From: Candidatus Berkelbacteria bacterium
GTDB lineage: Bacteria; Patescibacteriota; UBA1384; JACPKC01
NCBI GenBank assembly: GCA_016198415.1
Contig: JACQIO010000016.1
Coordinates: 70,084-122,686, forward strand
DNA: 52,603 bases
Reading direction: 5' to 3'
The notes under the pieces were generated by a model, which was not told where the DNA came from, made no database searches, and saw nothing but the letters and a program-made list of their open reading frames with translations. The translations under genes were made by a program, and so were the position numbers. This document shows positions 29,575-38,313 of this stretch, in pieces. Numbering within the stretch: position 1 is the first letter of the stretch; each line of letters starts with the position of its first letter.

Positions 29575-30171
29575 TCACGTCTTGCTCTGGAACGTCAGGC
29601 GCTGGTAGATCTGACGGGTGAGTTCAACGTCGCGAGCGCAGTAGTCGTAGACGGCCTGGTGCTGACCCTTCAGATAGGCAGCGTAGACGAGCGAGCCGTC
29701 CATGCCCTGCTTTGAGCTGGCCAGCCCAAGAATCTTGGCGAGCTGATCGAGGCTCGTGCTCGGGGTGCTCCAATTGTCCCACTCACGCATCGTGTCAAAG
29801 ATGGGACTGGATCGGTACCGGGCAAACGAGAGTTGGTGGCTCGGCTTGATGCCGTGAATGATTGAGCGCTTGTAGATGAACGGGAGGTCAAACTCAAGAA
29901 TGTTATGGCCAATAAAGAGGGAGGCCTTGGCAACCATCTGCCAGAACTGGGTCAGCATCGCAGGCTCTTCCCCCTGGAGGACGCTCGCGGCGTCGTCGCC
30001 GAGGGCCAGACCAATACAATAGAGCCGTCCAAAGTTGCCGGAAAACGATGTCCCACGCCAGTACTCATCAAAGCTCGTGGCTCGACCCGGGCGGCGTTCG
30101 TAGAGTTCGCGGAGGAGCGGCTCAGTTTCCTTGGGGGCCGGTAGGGTTTCGATGTCAATCACTGCCTTCAC
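29575..30171 (-). CDS. DnaQ-like (PolB-type) 3'-5' exonuclease
   Basis: A 198-residue DEDD-family nuclease. The four metal-binding acids are visible: D and E in AVIDIET (motif I), D in IGHNILEFDLPF (motif II) and D in YDYCARDVELTRQIY (motif III). The arrangement matches the predicted 3'-5' exonuclease similar to the PolB proofreading domain. It should degrade DNA or RNA from the 3' end; the physiological substrate is unknown. The GTG start overlaps the xseB stop (GTGA), pairing it with exonuclease VII. Confidence 0.88.
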   Translation of the reverse strand: MKAVIDIETLPAPKETEPLLRELYERRPGRATSFDEYWRGTSFSGNFGRLYCIGLALGDDAASVLQGEEPAMLTQFWQMVAKASLFIGHNILEFDLPFIYKRSIIHGIKPSHQLSFARYRSSPIFDTMREWDNWSTPSTSLDQLAKILGLASSKQGMDGSLVYAAYLKGQHQAVYDYCARDVELTRQIYQRLTFQSKT

Positions 30172-30398
30172 GCGGACTCCCCGGGCCCGGGTTCCAAGGG
30201 GCCCGACTTGGCTTGGATCGTTTGGAAGTGATGCTCCATCTTGGCTAACCGGCGCCTCGCGTCCGCAATCAAGGCAGACGTTGCGTCAAACAGCTTGAGA
30301 CTTTCCTCAAGCGAGGTGTGTGGGTCCTGAAGCCTGGTAACGTGTTCCTCAATCTGCTTCATGAGCGCGTCGAACGACTGGGGCTTTTGACTCGACAT
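30168..30398 (-). CDS. xseB: Exodeoxyribonuclease VII small subunit
   Basis: A 76-residue helical protein matching XseB: FDALMKQIEEHVTRLQDP, then SLEESLKLFDATSALIADAR and RRLAKMEHH. Several small subunits coat one large subunit in exonuclease VII, which degrades single-stranded DNA. Length is normal. The ATG follows GGAGG by six bases and lies 50 bases inside the 3' end of xseA, so the two are translationally linked. A longer in-frame extension without a ribosome site was rejected. Confidence 0.9.
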   Translation of the reverse strand: MSSQKPQSFDALMKQIEEHVTRLQDPHTSLEESLKLFDATSALIADARRRLAKMEHHFQTIQAKSGPLEPGPGESA

Positions 30399-31641
30399 AC
30401 TCGACCTCCGATATAAGTTGGCCATCACTGAGGTGTGTTCGCAGGCGAGTGCCAGGTTGGGCCTGGTCAACGCGTAGGACCACAGTAGCGGATTCGGCGA
30501 GTTCCGTGAATGAGTACCCTCGCGCCAGGACGCTGCGGGGATTGAGCGAGTGGCTCACCTCGTTCCAGCGATTCAGGTGCTGGTGGACCTGCCTCAGCTG
30601 GTCCGTGACGCGGCGAGTGGCGGTGCTGGCGAGTTCGTTCACCCGGTGTTCACGTTCGCTCTTCTGGTGGCCTCGAGCCACGAGAAGAGCGCGCAGTTGG
30701 TCGAGCTGCGTGTTGACGAACTGTCGAACCTGATCCAAGCGGAGTTCGAGTGCCGAAGCGCCAAGCGCGAGGAGCTCCCGGACTTCGCGCAGGCCCTCCC
30801 CTACCGTACTCAATGAACGGTCGTAGAGTGTATCAAGCTCGAGTGCGACCGTCGCCCGGTCAGGAACGGCCCGCTGAGCGGCATTGCTGGGGGTAGCAGC
30901 TCGAACATCGGCAACGAGTTCTGCAATCGTAACGTCCTGATCATGGCCGATCGCCGCGATGATCGGAACTCGGCTGGCAAAGATGGCTCGAGCTAACCGC
31001 TCGTCGTTGAATGCCGCCAGATCCTCCGCAGATCCACCACCCCGAGTCAGGATGATCACATCGACGGGTTTGTAGGCGGTCAACGTCGTCAGGGCGGCGA
31101 TCATCTCGCTCACGGCCGAGGCACCTTGCACCGTCACGGGGCAGAGGGAGAGCGTAAAATCGCCCCAGCGTTCTTCAAGGACGTGACGAACATCGCCCAA
31201 GGCGGCTCCTTCGGCTGAGGTCACCAGGCCAATGTGATGGGGGAAGCGGGGAAGGGGGCGCTTGTGGGAGGGATCGAACAGTCCTTCGGACCCGAGTTTC
31301 TCCACCATGAGGAGGTAGGCCCGTCGCAGGGCGCCCTCACCAACGAGTTCGATCGCCTCAACGCTCAACGAGAACCGACCATTCTTGCCGCGTAGCTTTG
31401 GACTGCCAAGGACGCGGACGTGCATCCCCTCCTCAAGGACGCTGCCGACGTTTCCCCGGAAGGCAAAGCACGACACCACGCTCTGCGCATCTTTGAGTTC
31501 AAAGAACAGGAACTTGTTCTGCCAGACTTTTGGTTGACTGAGTTCACCCTCAACCAGCACGACCCCGAGCTGCGTCTCGAGCAGCTCGTTGACGCGCTCA
31601 ACAAACTCTGACACGGAGTAGCGACGCGGTTGGATCGTCAC
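30349..31641 (-). CDS. xseA: Exodeoxyribonuclease VII large subunit
   Basis: A 430-residue XseA. Residues 5-105 are an OB-fold (SVSEFVERVNELLE, VEGELSQPKVWQNKFLFFEL), 120-310 the catalytic domain (IGLVTSAEGAALGDVRHVL, IILTRGGGSAEDLAAFND, AAIGHDQDVTIAELVADVRA, TPSNAAQ), followed by a long coiled coil and a C-terminal strand (SVLARGYSFTEL). It cleaves single-stranded DNA into short oligonucleotides. The GTG start overlaps the NUDIX stop (GTGA). Confidence 0.95.
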   Translation of the reverse strand: MTIQPRRYSVSEFVERVNELLETQLGVVLVEGELSQPKVWQNKFLFFELKDAQSVVSCFAFRGNVGSVLEEGMHVRVLGSPKLRGKNGRFSLSVEAIELVGEGALRRAYLLMVEKLGSEGLFDPSHKRPLPRFPHHIGLVTSAEGAALGDVRHVLEERWGDFTLSLCPVTVQGASAVSEMIAALTTLTAYKPVDVIILTRGGGSAEDLAAFNDERLARAIFASRVPIIAAIGHDQDVTIAELVADVRAATPSNAAQRAVPDRATVALELDTLYDRSLSTVGEGLREVRELLALGASALELRLDQVRQFVNTQLDQLRALLVARGHQKSEREHRVNELASTATRRVTDQLRQVHQHLNRWNEVSHSLNPRSVLARGYSFTELAESATVVLRVDQAQPGTRLRTHLSDGQLISEVEYVESKAPVVRRAHEAD

Positions 31642-32078
31642 CGTTGACCCAGGTGATCAATGGCCCGCTCGATCACTGGATGGAGTGAGCGGTAGCGGAT
31701 GATGCCCCGCAGTTCTCGCGGAGAGACCCAGTGGATCCGCTGGATCCGCTCGACCTCGTTGATCTGGGCGTGTTGCCAGTCTGGTGCTTTGGCGAGGAAG
31801 TACTGCACGCGCTTATGGACCGTTTCCCCTGGGTGCTCCCAGCGATCGCGGTACCAGAAGTCGGTGTTCCCGAGCTCCGCCACAATCTCAAGCGCTGAGA
31901 GTCCCACCTCTTCCTTGGTTTCCCGTAAGGCAGCCTCCGGCACGCCCTCGTTCGGTTCGATCCGTCCTTTGGGAAATGCCCAGCGGCCGTACGAATCTTT
32001 AATGACGAGGACCTTGACGCCAGCCTGGGGGTGGTCCGAGAAGACCACTGCGCCAGCCGAAAACTCGTCACGGCTCAT
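31638..32078 (-). CDS. NUDIX hydrolase
   Basis: A 146-residue NUDIX protein. The signature Gx5Ex7REUxEExGU is complete in GRIEPNEGVPEAALRETKEE followed by VGL, preceded by WAFPK. Such enzymes hydrolyse nucleoside diphosphates linked to another group; AP4A hydrolase-like or mutT-like specificities are possible, since the sequence resembles the general bis-nucleoside group (FSAGAVVFSD at the start). The ATG overlaps the glycosyltransferase stop (ATGA). A long upstream extension without a ribosome site was rejected. Confidence 0.88.
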   Translation of the reverse strand: MSRDEFSAGAVVFSDHPQAGVKVLVIKDSYGRWAFPKGRIEPNEGVPEAALRETKEEVGLSALEIVAELGNTDFWYRDRWEHPGETVHKRVQYFLAKAPDWQHAQINEVERIQRIHWVSPRELRGIIRYRSLHPVIERAIDHLGQR

Positions 32079-33211
32079 GGTTGGTCTGGCCCACGCGCGA
32101 CATCTTCCAGGATGTTGATGGTCTCCCGGGCGGCTCGCTCCCAGGTGAACTGGGCGGCTCGCTCGCGACCACGCAGGATACACCGGTTGCGCAGGCTCTC
32201 GTCATTGGCGAGCCGGAGGACGCCCTGGGCAATGGACGCAGCTTGCGTGGGATTGACGAGCACGGCAGCCTCACCTGCCACCTCGGCGAGTGAGCCGGTC
32301 CGACTGGTCACAACGGGAACTCCTGAGGCCATGGCTTCAAGGACTGGCATCCCGAAGCCCTCAAATAGCGAGGGGAAGACGAGGCTCTCACTGAATCGCA
32401 GCCACGCGGCGTGCTCCTGATCGGAGACGTATCCCAGGAGGAGAATGTCATTGCGAATCAGCTCGGGGAGCTCGGCCAGGAGGGTGGAGATTTCGTCGTA
32501 GCCATACCGGCCAGGCTTCCCGGCGAGCACGAGCTGGTGCGGGAGATGGTGTCGCTCCTTCAGGATTCTGAAGGCCCGGATCAGCTGGGCGGTGTTTTTC
32601 TTTCGCTCGAGACGACCAATTGAGTACAAGTAGGGTTGGGTGGCGCGCTGGACTGGGGTCGGTTGCTCGCGAATCGTGGGGGGACGGAACGTGTCGAGAT
32701 CAACACCGTGATAGACTACCTTGACTCGTTCGGCCGGAAGGCGGACTTGGTCAATGAGATCCTGCCCGGTTGCCTCGGACACGGCAATCAATCGGCGAGC
32801 CTTCCGAGTGGCTTGCCAGAGGGCCCAGCGTTGTTCCAGGCGCTCCCCCAGTGAATACTCGCTCGGAATGTGGAGGAAGGCGAGATCATGAATGGTGATC
32901 ACCGTGTGCCTGGGCGAGATCAGGGGGGCGGTATGAGCTGGAATGAAGAGCACATCTGGGTGTGGTTGGGTGAGGAACTCCCATGAAAGGCGAAGTTGCG
33001 TCCAGAAGCGCGGGAAGGGCATGACGCGCCAGTTCACATCTGCGGTGCCGGTTGCGAGGGCCTTTGATGGCCGACCGTGAGCGTAGATGGTGTAGCGGTG
33101 ATGCGGAGCAATCCGGAAGAGCGCGCAGAAGAGATGGTAGGTGTAGTGTTCGGTCCCGGTGTACTGGGTCTCTGCCAAGCGAGAGCCGTCGAGTCCAATA
33201 TGAAGCTGCAT
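32075..33211 (-). CDS. Glycosyltransferase family 1 (GT4-like)
   Basis: A 378-residue retaining glycosyltransferase with a GT-B fold. The N-terminal domain has IGLDGSRLAETQYTGTEHY and TVITIHDLAFLHIPSEYS; the C-terminal nucleotide-sugar domain shows YSIGRLERKKNTAQLIRAF, LVLAGKPGRYGYDEI and the E-x7-E motif in FPSLFEGFGMPVLEAMASG. It likely adds mannose or a similar sugar to a cell-envelope glycan. The ATG follows AGGAG by five bases, eight bases after mreB. Acceptor and sugar are unknown. Confidence 0.92.
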   Translation of the reverse strand: MQLHIGLDGSRLAETQYTGTEHYTYHLFCALFRIAPHHRYTIYAHGRPSKALATGTADVNWRVMPFPRFWTQLRLSWEFLTQPHPDVLFIPAHTAPLISPRHTVITIHDLAFLHIPSEYSLGERLEQRWALWQATRKARRLIAVSEATGQDLIDQVRLPAERVKVVYHGVDLDTFRPPTIREQPTPVQRATQPYLYSIGRLERKKNTAQLIRAFRILKERHHLPHQLVLAGKPGRYGYDEISTLLAELPELIRNDILLLGYVSDQEHAAWLRFSESLVFPSLFEGFGMPVLEAMASGVPVVTSRTGSLAEVAGEAAVLVNPTQAASIAQGVLRLANDESLRNRCILRGRERAAQFTWERAARETINILEDVARGPDQP

Positions 33212-33219
33212 CCGTTCTC

Positions 33220-34236
33220 CTACACCTTTGCCCACAACACGGAGCGCTTGTACGCATCGAGGTGCTCGGCCGCAATCCCGGTTCCTTTGACGGTGCACAG
33301 AACCGGCTCCTCGGCGAGTTGACACGGAACCCCTGTGACCTTGGTGAGTAGGTCATCGAGGCGCCGCATGAGCGATCCCCCGCCAGTCAGGACCACGCCC
33401 TTATCCATGACATCTGAGGCCAGCTCCGGGGGAGTCTTCTGGAGGACCTGTTTGACAGCCTCGATAATCTCCCCCAGTGGCTCCCGGACGGCCGTCACAA
33501 CGTCGCTCGAGTGGACGAGCACACTTTCCGGGAGACCGGTCACAGCATTTGAGCCAGAGACTTCCATCGTCAGTTCCTTCTTGAGGTTCATCGCGGCACC
33601 GATCTTCATCTTCACGTCCTCGGCGGTCCGCCGACCAATGAGAAGACTATACTTCTTACGAACGTAAGAAGCTATCGCGTCATCCATCGCGTTGCCTGCC
33701 ACGCGAACCGACGACGAGGCGACGACGTCACCCAGGGAAATCACCGCCACCTCAGATGTTCCACCCCCAATATCGATGACCATGTGCCCGCTCGGAGAGG
33801 CAATTGGGATGCCAGCACCGAGGGCGGCGGCGACCGGCTGCTTGATCACGTAGGCGGCCTTGGCACCGGCCGCAATGCAGGCATCGATGACGGCTCGCTG
33901 CTCGGTGTTGGTGGCACCGGCCGGCACGGAGATCACGATCTCGGGGCGGACGAAGCGAATCCGCCCTCCCAGCTTGTTCACAAAGTAGCGCAGCATCGCC
34001 TGGGTGACGCGGTAGTTGGCAATCACCCCGTCCTTCAGTGGGTGGGCGGCGACGATACTCTCAGGAGTTCGGCCAAGCATATCGCGCGCCTCTTGCCCAA
34101 TGGCCATGACCTGGTTGGTCTGTGCCTCGACCGCGACCACGGCCGGCTCGTTGATGACAATCCCCTGGCCAGGCACGTGGACCATCACATTCGTGGTGCC
34201 GAGGTCGATGGCCAATCGTCGTAAGAAAAGCGCCAT
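33220..34236 (-). CDS. mreB: Rod shape-determining protein MreB (actin-like)
   Basis: A 338-residue actin-fold ATPase. Landmarks: phosphate 1 loop LAIDLGTTNVMVHVPGQG, FVRPEIVISVPAGATNTEQR, phosphate 2 loop HMVIDIGGGTSEVAVISLG, and the adenosine region GVVLTGGGSLMRRLDDLL. MreB polymers at the membrane guide lateral wall synthesis, implying a rod-shaped or elongating cell. Length is normal. The ATG lies one base after the murA stop. Its position between murA and a glycosyltransferase fits a cell-wall operon. Confidence 0.96.
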   Translation of the reverse strand: MALFLRRLAIDLGTTNVMVHVPGQGIVINEPAVVAVEAQTNQVMAIGQEARDMLGRTPESIVAAHPLKDGVIANYRVTQAMLRYFVNKLGGRIRFVRPEIVISVPAGATNTEQRAVIDACIAAGAKAAYVIKQPVAAALGAGIPIASPSGHMVIDIGGGTSEVAVISLGDVVASSSVRVAGNAMDDAIASYVRKKYSLLIGRRTAEDVKMKIGAAMNLKKELTMEVSGSNAVTGLPESVLVHSSDVVTAVREPLGEIIEAVKQVLQKTPPELASDVMDKGVVLTGGGSLMRRLDDLLTKVTGVPCQLAEEPVLCTVKGTGIAAEHLDAYKRSVLWAKV

Positions 34237-34237
34237 G

Positions 34238-35557
34238 TCAGTGCTCGAATCGCGTGATGCTGGCGCCGAGTCGGGTCAGTTTCTCTTGGAGGCCCGTGCC
34301 ATAGCCTCGATCGAGATGATGAATGCCATGCAGGACGGAGGTGCCCTGAGCTGCCAGCGCGGCAATGAGGTGGGCCATCCCTGCTCGAATGTCGAGGAGC
34401 TCAAGTTCGGTGCCGTGAAGCTGACTGGGGCCATGGATCGTGGCGACGTGGGCATGACCTTTTCCGTCAAACCGACAGGGTACTGGCGAGCACCCGGAAG
34501 TGACCTCGATCATCGCACCCATGTGCCGGAAGTCTCGGACGTACCCAAACCGATCTTCAAAGACGGTTTCGTGGATGGTTGAGTCTCCGGTTGCGGTGAC
34601 GAGCACAACCGCACTTGGCTGCTGCCAATCACTGAGAAATCCCGGATGGACGCCGGTCGTGATGGTCGTGGCACGGAGTTGACGATGGTTGCCGCGGATG
34701 CGTAGATCGGATCCTTGCAGCTCGTAGTTGGCCCCAATCTCATCGAGGAACGGCCGGTACGCATCAATGGCTGCGAGCCCAGCCTGTTCAATCAGGATTT
34801 CTCCACGCGTGGCGAGCGCCAGGGCAATGTAGGAGACTGCCTCGATGCGGTCAGGCATCACCGTCCAGTCAGCCCCTCCAAGTTCCCTCGTGCCAGTGAT
34901 GACGTAGGTTCGCTCGGTGCGCTCAATGCGGGCACCCAGGGCACAGAGAAAGCGAACGAGTTCCAAGATCTCTGGTTCAATCGCGCCGTTCCTGAGCTCA
35001 GTAACGCCCTCGGCTGTGGTCGCCGCCAGGAGGACGTTCTCCGTGGCACCAACGCTCGGGAATGGGAGCTGGATCATCGCCCCCCGCAGTCGATCCGCCC
35101 TGAGGACGTAGAAGCGGCCCTGTTGCTCAACGTGCGCACCAAGCTTCGTGAGCGCATCCAGATGGAAGTCAATCGGTCGCAGGCCAATCCTGTCTCCACC
35201 AGGTGCTGGCAGGATTGCCCGTCCGGTTTTGCGCAAGAGCGGTCCGGCTGCCAGGATCGGGATTCGATTACTCGTGACCTGACGTAAGTCGAACTGGTTC
35301 AGGGATTGGGGATCGATGGTGAGGGTCTCTGCACGGCGCTCAATGTGGGCGCCGGTGGCCTGAATAATCCCTGAAACGATGTCAATCTCGCCAATCTCAG
35401 GAACGTTCTGGAGCGTGCATGGCTTTGAGGCGAGCAGCGATGCGATCATGAGCTTGTTGGCAAGATTCTTGGCACCGCTCAGCCGGACCGATCCAACGAG
35501 CGGTTGCCCACCTTCAATCACATATCGTCCCGGCGGATCGTGTAGAGCCATACACAT
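34238..35557 (-). CDS. murA: UDP-N-acetylglucosamine 1-carboxyvinyltransferase with Asp at the catalytic Cys position
   Basis: A 439-residue MurA, the first committed enzyme of peptidoglycan synthesis, adding enolpyruvate to UDP-GlcNAc. Conserved SGAKN (Lys near 30), PAPGGDRIGLRPIDFH and MPDRIEA are present. The residue normally Cys (position 115 in E. coli) is Asp, D122 in GGDRIG, as in mycobacterial and chlamydial enzymes, which predicts natural fosfomycin resistance. Two ATGs (35557 and 35551) are possible; a promoter with TAGTCT ends three bases before the first, so the leader is nearly absent. It heads the ten-gene operon down to tagA. Confidence 0.94.
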   Translation of the reverse strand: MCMALHDPPGRYVIEGGQPLVGSVRLSGAKNLANKLMIASLLASKPCTLQNVPEIGEIDIVSGIIQATGAHIERRAETLTIDPQSLNQFDLRQVTSNRIPILAAGPLLRKTGRAILPAPGGDRIGLRPIDFHLDALTKLGAHVEQQGRFYVLRADRLRGAMIQLPFPSVGATENVLLAATTAEGVTELRNGAIEPEILELVRFLCALGARIERTERTYVITGTRELGGADWTVMPDRIEAVSYIALALATRGEILIEQAGLAAIDAYRPFLDEIGANYELQGSDLRIRGNHRQLRATTITTGVHPGFLSDWQQPSAVVLVTATGDSTIHETVFEDRFGYVRDFRHMGAMIEVTSGCSPVPCRFDGKGHAHVATIHGPSQLHGTELELLDIRAGMAHLIAALAAQGTSVLHGIHHLDRGYGTGLQEKLTRLGASITRFEH

Positions 35558-35560
35558 GGT

Positions 35561-35589
35561 AGACTACTGTGCGTGTCCAGCGGCCGCAA
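35561..35589 (-). promoter_or_regulatory. Promoter of the murA-mreB operon
   Basis: TTGCGG (35584-35589), a 17-base spacer and TAGTCT (35561-35566) on the minus strand, nearly abutting the murA start. On the plus strand the same bases form TAGACT, which may serve the divergent PEGA-like gene. Confidence 0.55.
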
Positions 35590-35629
35590 GGGATCTGGAC
35601 CGTACTACGTTCACTCGTTGGAGCAGACG

Positions 35630-36346
35630 ATGCCAAGCCATCGGTACTACAAACAGAAGAGTCTTTGGGAGATTGGAGCGAGCGTGCTCCTCTTTGGGCT
35701 GACTGCCCTGACAAGTAGCATTCTGCTTCTCCAGGCCAACGGGTACTGGATCGATTTCCAGGAGCTCTCGGTCCAGAAGATGGGCCTCCTAGTCTTGCGC
35801 TACGCTCCCTCGGACGCAGTGGTCATCGTGGCCGACACCGAGTCACGTTCGTTTCGGGGAGAGTACGCGGAAGTCCTGCCTCCTGGGGTCTATGATGTGA
35901 CAATCACTAAGCTTGGCTACCACGCATGGCAACGGACCGCTGCCATCCATCCCGGAGCCGCGACGAGCTTCTTGAATCGAGAGCTCTTTCTCCAGTCGCC
36001 CGTTCTCCTCGCAACGACCTCACCTGACCCGACCGACGTGACCACCCCGGTGATTGGTGCTGGTCTACTGGTACGAGAGAACGAGCTTTGGATCCACCGT
36101 GAAGACGCAGCCTTGCAGCTGGTGACGCGCCTATCCCGGCCGATTCGTTCAGCAGTGCGGACGAGCGATCAGACGCTGGCCTATCAGGTGGAAAACGAGA
36201 TCCACGTCATCGATGAGGATGGGCGGAATGACCGAGTGCTCTTCCAGTTGCCGGATGACCGAGAACGGCGGATTCGGAGTCTTGACGGTGGGCGCCGCAT
36301 CCGTCTTATTGAGGCAGACGTGGTCGAGGAGTACCAGATTCAGTGA
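35630..36346 (+). CDS. Membrane-anchored PEGA-like surface protein
   Basis: A 238-residue protein with one N-terminal membrane helix (about residues 14-34, ASVLLFGLTALTSSILLL) and an extracellular part. Residues 55-100 resemble a PEGA beta-sandwich: a Val/Ala strand (AVVIVADTESRSFRGEY) followed by LPPGVYDVTITKLGYHAW. The C-terminal half has beta-propeller-like strands (ENEIHVIDEDGRND). PEGA-like domains occur in S-layer and envelope proteins. The ATG at 35630 follows GGAG by six bases. It is divergent from murA and convergent with the first sortase. Confidence 0.7.
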   Translation: MPSHRYYKQKSLWEIGASVLLFGLTALTSSILLLQANGYWIDFQELSVQKMGLLVLRYAPSDAVVIVADTESRSFRGEYAEVLPPGVYDVTITKLGYHAWQRTAAIHPGAATSFLNRELFLQSPVLLATTSPDPTDVTTPVIGAGLLVRENELWIHREDAALQLVTRLSRPIRSAVRTSDQTLAYQVENEIHVIDEDGRNDRVLFQLPDDRERRIRSLDGGRRIRLIEADVVEEYQIQ

Positions 36347-36355
36347 CCGGCCGGT

Positions 36356-37057
36356 CTACATCGGCTCAGCAATGATCAGGAGTCGATTGAGTGTGGTACC
36401 GACTGGCGTGCAGGTCATGAGGACGAGTTGGTTGGACGGGAGCGCGTCGTCCCTCAGCACCTGCACATCTTTGGGTGAGACGACCTCACTCCCCGTCATG
36501 CGGTACTGGTAGACCGTCCCGGCCCAGTTGAGCAGAATCTGATCACCCGGATCGAGTTTGTCGAGCAGGGCAAAGACTTTGGTCCACGGATTATTGTTCC
36601 ACCAGTACCCAGCCGAGTGACCAACGAGGACCGTTCGTCCTGGGTCGCCTGGGCGCACGGTTTCACGGGCGTGGACGACGCCCTGCTGGAGTCCGTTCAG
36701 CGACTCTGCCAGCGGTACATCCCAGAGGATGGGAGCCCGGATTCCAAGAGCTGGGATCACGAGTTGGTTCTCCTCTAAATCCGCGGCGGCGGCATCCTGC
36801 ACGACCGGAGCCGATCCCAAGAAGCGTTCCACCCAGCCAAGATCGTGGCTCGGCCCCTGCGTCAGCTCACGGGAGTACTCGTTCCATGTGAAGCGCAGGC
36901 GCTCAAGTTGGGCCGGGAAGGTGAGGAGGATGAACATCGCAACGGTCAGCGCAGCGAGCAGCCCGAAGCGACCAAGCCAGCGAGCACCGGCTGGGAAACT
37001 GCGACGGATCCGAGCGACTCGTTCCGCATCGTCACTCGTGATAAATGGGTGTGCCAT
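36356..37057 (-). CDS. Sortase, class undetermined (copy 1)
   Basis: A 233-residue sortase. After an N-terminal membrane helix (about residues 30-52, GLLAALTVAMFILLTF) comes the catalytic beta-barrel: NQLVIPALGIRAPI, the active-site His in VLVGHSAGYWW, and the Cys-Arg pair in LMTCTPVGTTLNRLLIIAE (TCxP...R). Sortases cut a C-terminal sorting motif and join proteins to an acceptor such as wall precursor. The ATG at 37057 and a TTG two codons upstream are both possible after GGAAGGAG. A strong promoter lies at 37087-37115. Confidence 0.9.
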   Translation of the reverse strand: MAHPFITSDDAERVARIRRSFPAGARWLGRFGLLAALTVAMFILLTFPAQLERLRFTWNEYSRELTQGPSHDLGWVERFLGSAPVVQDAAAADLEENQLVIPALGIRAPILWDVPLAESLNGLQQGVVHARETVRPGDPGRTVLVGHSAGYWWNNNPWTKVFALLDKLDPGDQILLNWAGTVYQYRMTGSEVVSPKDVQVLRDDALPSNQLVLMTCTPVGTTLNRLLIIAEPM

Positions 37058-37086
37058 CTCCAAGGGACTCCTTCCGAAAACGGCTC

Positions 37087-37115
37087 ATCGTACAAGGTTG
37101 CTTCGAGAATGTCAA
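37087..37115 (-). promoter_or_regulatory. Promoter of sortase copy 1
   Basis: TTGACA (37110-37115), a 17-base spacer and TACGAT (37087-37092) on the minus strand. It is divergent from the surface-protein promoter at 37166. Confidence 0.75.
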
Positions 37116-37165
37116 ATATCTCACGGTCGTAATATGCCTAACGGGACACCTGTGGATAAGTGGGT

Positions 37166-37195
37166 TTGACAGAGGAAAGAACCGGTTGCTAGCGT
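37166..37195 (+). promoter_or_regulatory. Promoter of the first repeat surface protein
   Basis: TTGACA (37166-37171), an 18-base spacer and TAGCGT (37190-37195). The start would lie near a weak GACGT/ACGTC hairpin (37197-37227). Confidence 0.55.
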
Positions 37196-37251
37196 CGACG
37201 TACACCGTTAGATCGGCAACGAACGTCAAGCAACTCACATGAGGAGGTGCC

Positions 37252-38265
37252 ATGAGTAGCACACGAGGGGCATCGAGCTGGAGGTACCACACGGCAACCG
37301 GGGTGCTGGGATCGTGGATGCTCATTGCAGCGGTGCTCGTTGCGCCGGTTTCCGCGGTAGCCGACGTCGACGCAACCCTTGAGAATGACCACACTGGTGC
37401 GGATAGCGACAACGACAATGATCTCACGGCGAACACGTCAATCTCCTTTACATTCACGAACGTTGGGACCGTCGAGAACGACCTGGATCTGACACTCAAC
37501 ACTGGTGGGAACACGGTTGACTCTAACACCACGGTTGGGGACATCACGACCGGCGACATCACCGTCGATGCGGTGCTTGAGAATATCGTGAATGAGGTGT
37601 CACCGATGTCGATGCTGAGCGACCTCACGATGCAGGCGCATGGGCCAACAGACGACATCTCGATCCAGATTGTCAATGCTCACACTGGTGCCGGGAGTAC
37701 CAATACCAACACTGCCGATGTGACGCGCGATGAGACCGTCGCAGTCACGAACGATGCCACTGCCACGAATACACTGACGCTCGACGTCAATACGGGCGAC
37801 AACACGATCGCCAATAATACGACCGTTGGTGATATCACAACCGGTGACATCGACGTTTCCATCCGGGGCGAGAACCGACTCAATGCGCCTCCCAAGCCAA
37901 CTCCACCGCCGCCGGTTCAGCCATCGCTGGGAGGTCTGGGCGGCGTGGGTGGCGGAGGAATTGCTCCCCTGACGCCACTCCCCACGTTCGTTGACCAACC
38001 ATCAGTGGTGGTTGCCTCACTCCCTGCTGCTCCAGCCCCAACGACGGTTGCTCAAGCACCCACCCCCACGCAGCCAGCGGTCGTGACGCAGCTCATGCAG
38101 CCAAAGCAAGAGTTCTTCCCAGCCGGTGCCGCGCTCGATGGGCTGACCGTGCTTCTCTTCCTGGTCGTTGCCCTTCTCCTCGCGTACGCCCCAGAGCTCC
38201 TGACGGTCCTGCGGCGTCAACGTGGATTGCTGTACCCCAGTCTCGCCGTTCTGCCGCTCCTCTAA
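37252..38265 (+). CDS. Secreted repeat surface protein with two 70-residue repeats and C-terminal anchor
   Basis: A 337-residue protein: a signal peptide (residues 15-38, ending SAVADVD), two copies of an Asn/Asp/Thr-rich repeat (about 45-111 and 142-208) built around HTGADSDNDN, NTGGNTVDSNTTVGDITTGD and TNDATATN, then a Pro/Gly/Ala-rich stalk (212-290) and a C-terminal membrane helix (about 292-316, LTVLLFLVVALLLAYA) with a basic tail. This is the layout of a wall- or membrane-anchored display protein, yet no LPxTG motif is visible. GAGGAGG precedes the ATG. The family is not one I can name. Confidence 0.75.
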   Translation: MSSTRGASSWRYHTATGVLGSWMLIAAVLVAPVSAVADVDATLENDHTGADSDNDNDLTANTSISFTFTNVGTVENDLDLTLNTGGNTVDSNTTVGDITTGDITVDAVLENIVNEVSPMSMLSDLTMQAHGPTDDISIQIVNAHTGAGSTNTNTADVTRDETVAVTNDATATNTLTLDVNTGDNTIANNTTVGDITTGDIDVSIRGENRLNAPPKPTPPPPVQPSLGGLGGVGGGGIAPLTPLPTFVDQPSVVVASLPAAPAPTTVAQAPTPTQPAVVTQLMQPKQEFFPAGAALDGLTVLLFLVVALLLAYAPELLTVLRRQRGLLYPSLAVLPLL

Positions 38266-38283
38266 ATTCCATTGCGGTCGATA

Positions 38284-38311
38284 CTCATGGGCTCGGCATG
38301 CGGCCCACGAG
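38284..38311 (+). terminator. Hairpin after the first repeat protein
   Basis: CTCATGGGC pairs with GCCCACGAG (one mismatch) 19 bases past the stop codon. It precedes a TATAAC -10 candidate. Confidence 0.45.
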
Positions 38312-38313
38312 TC

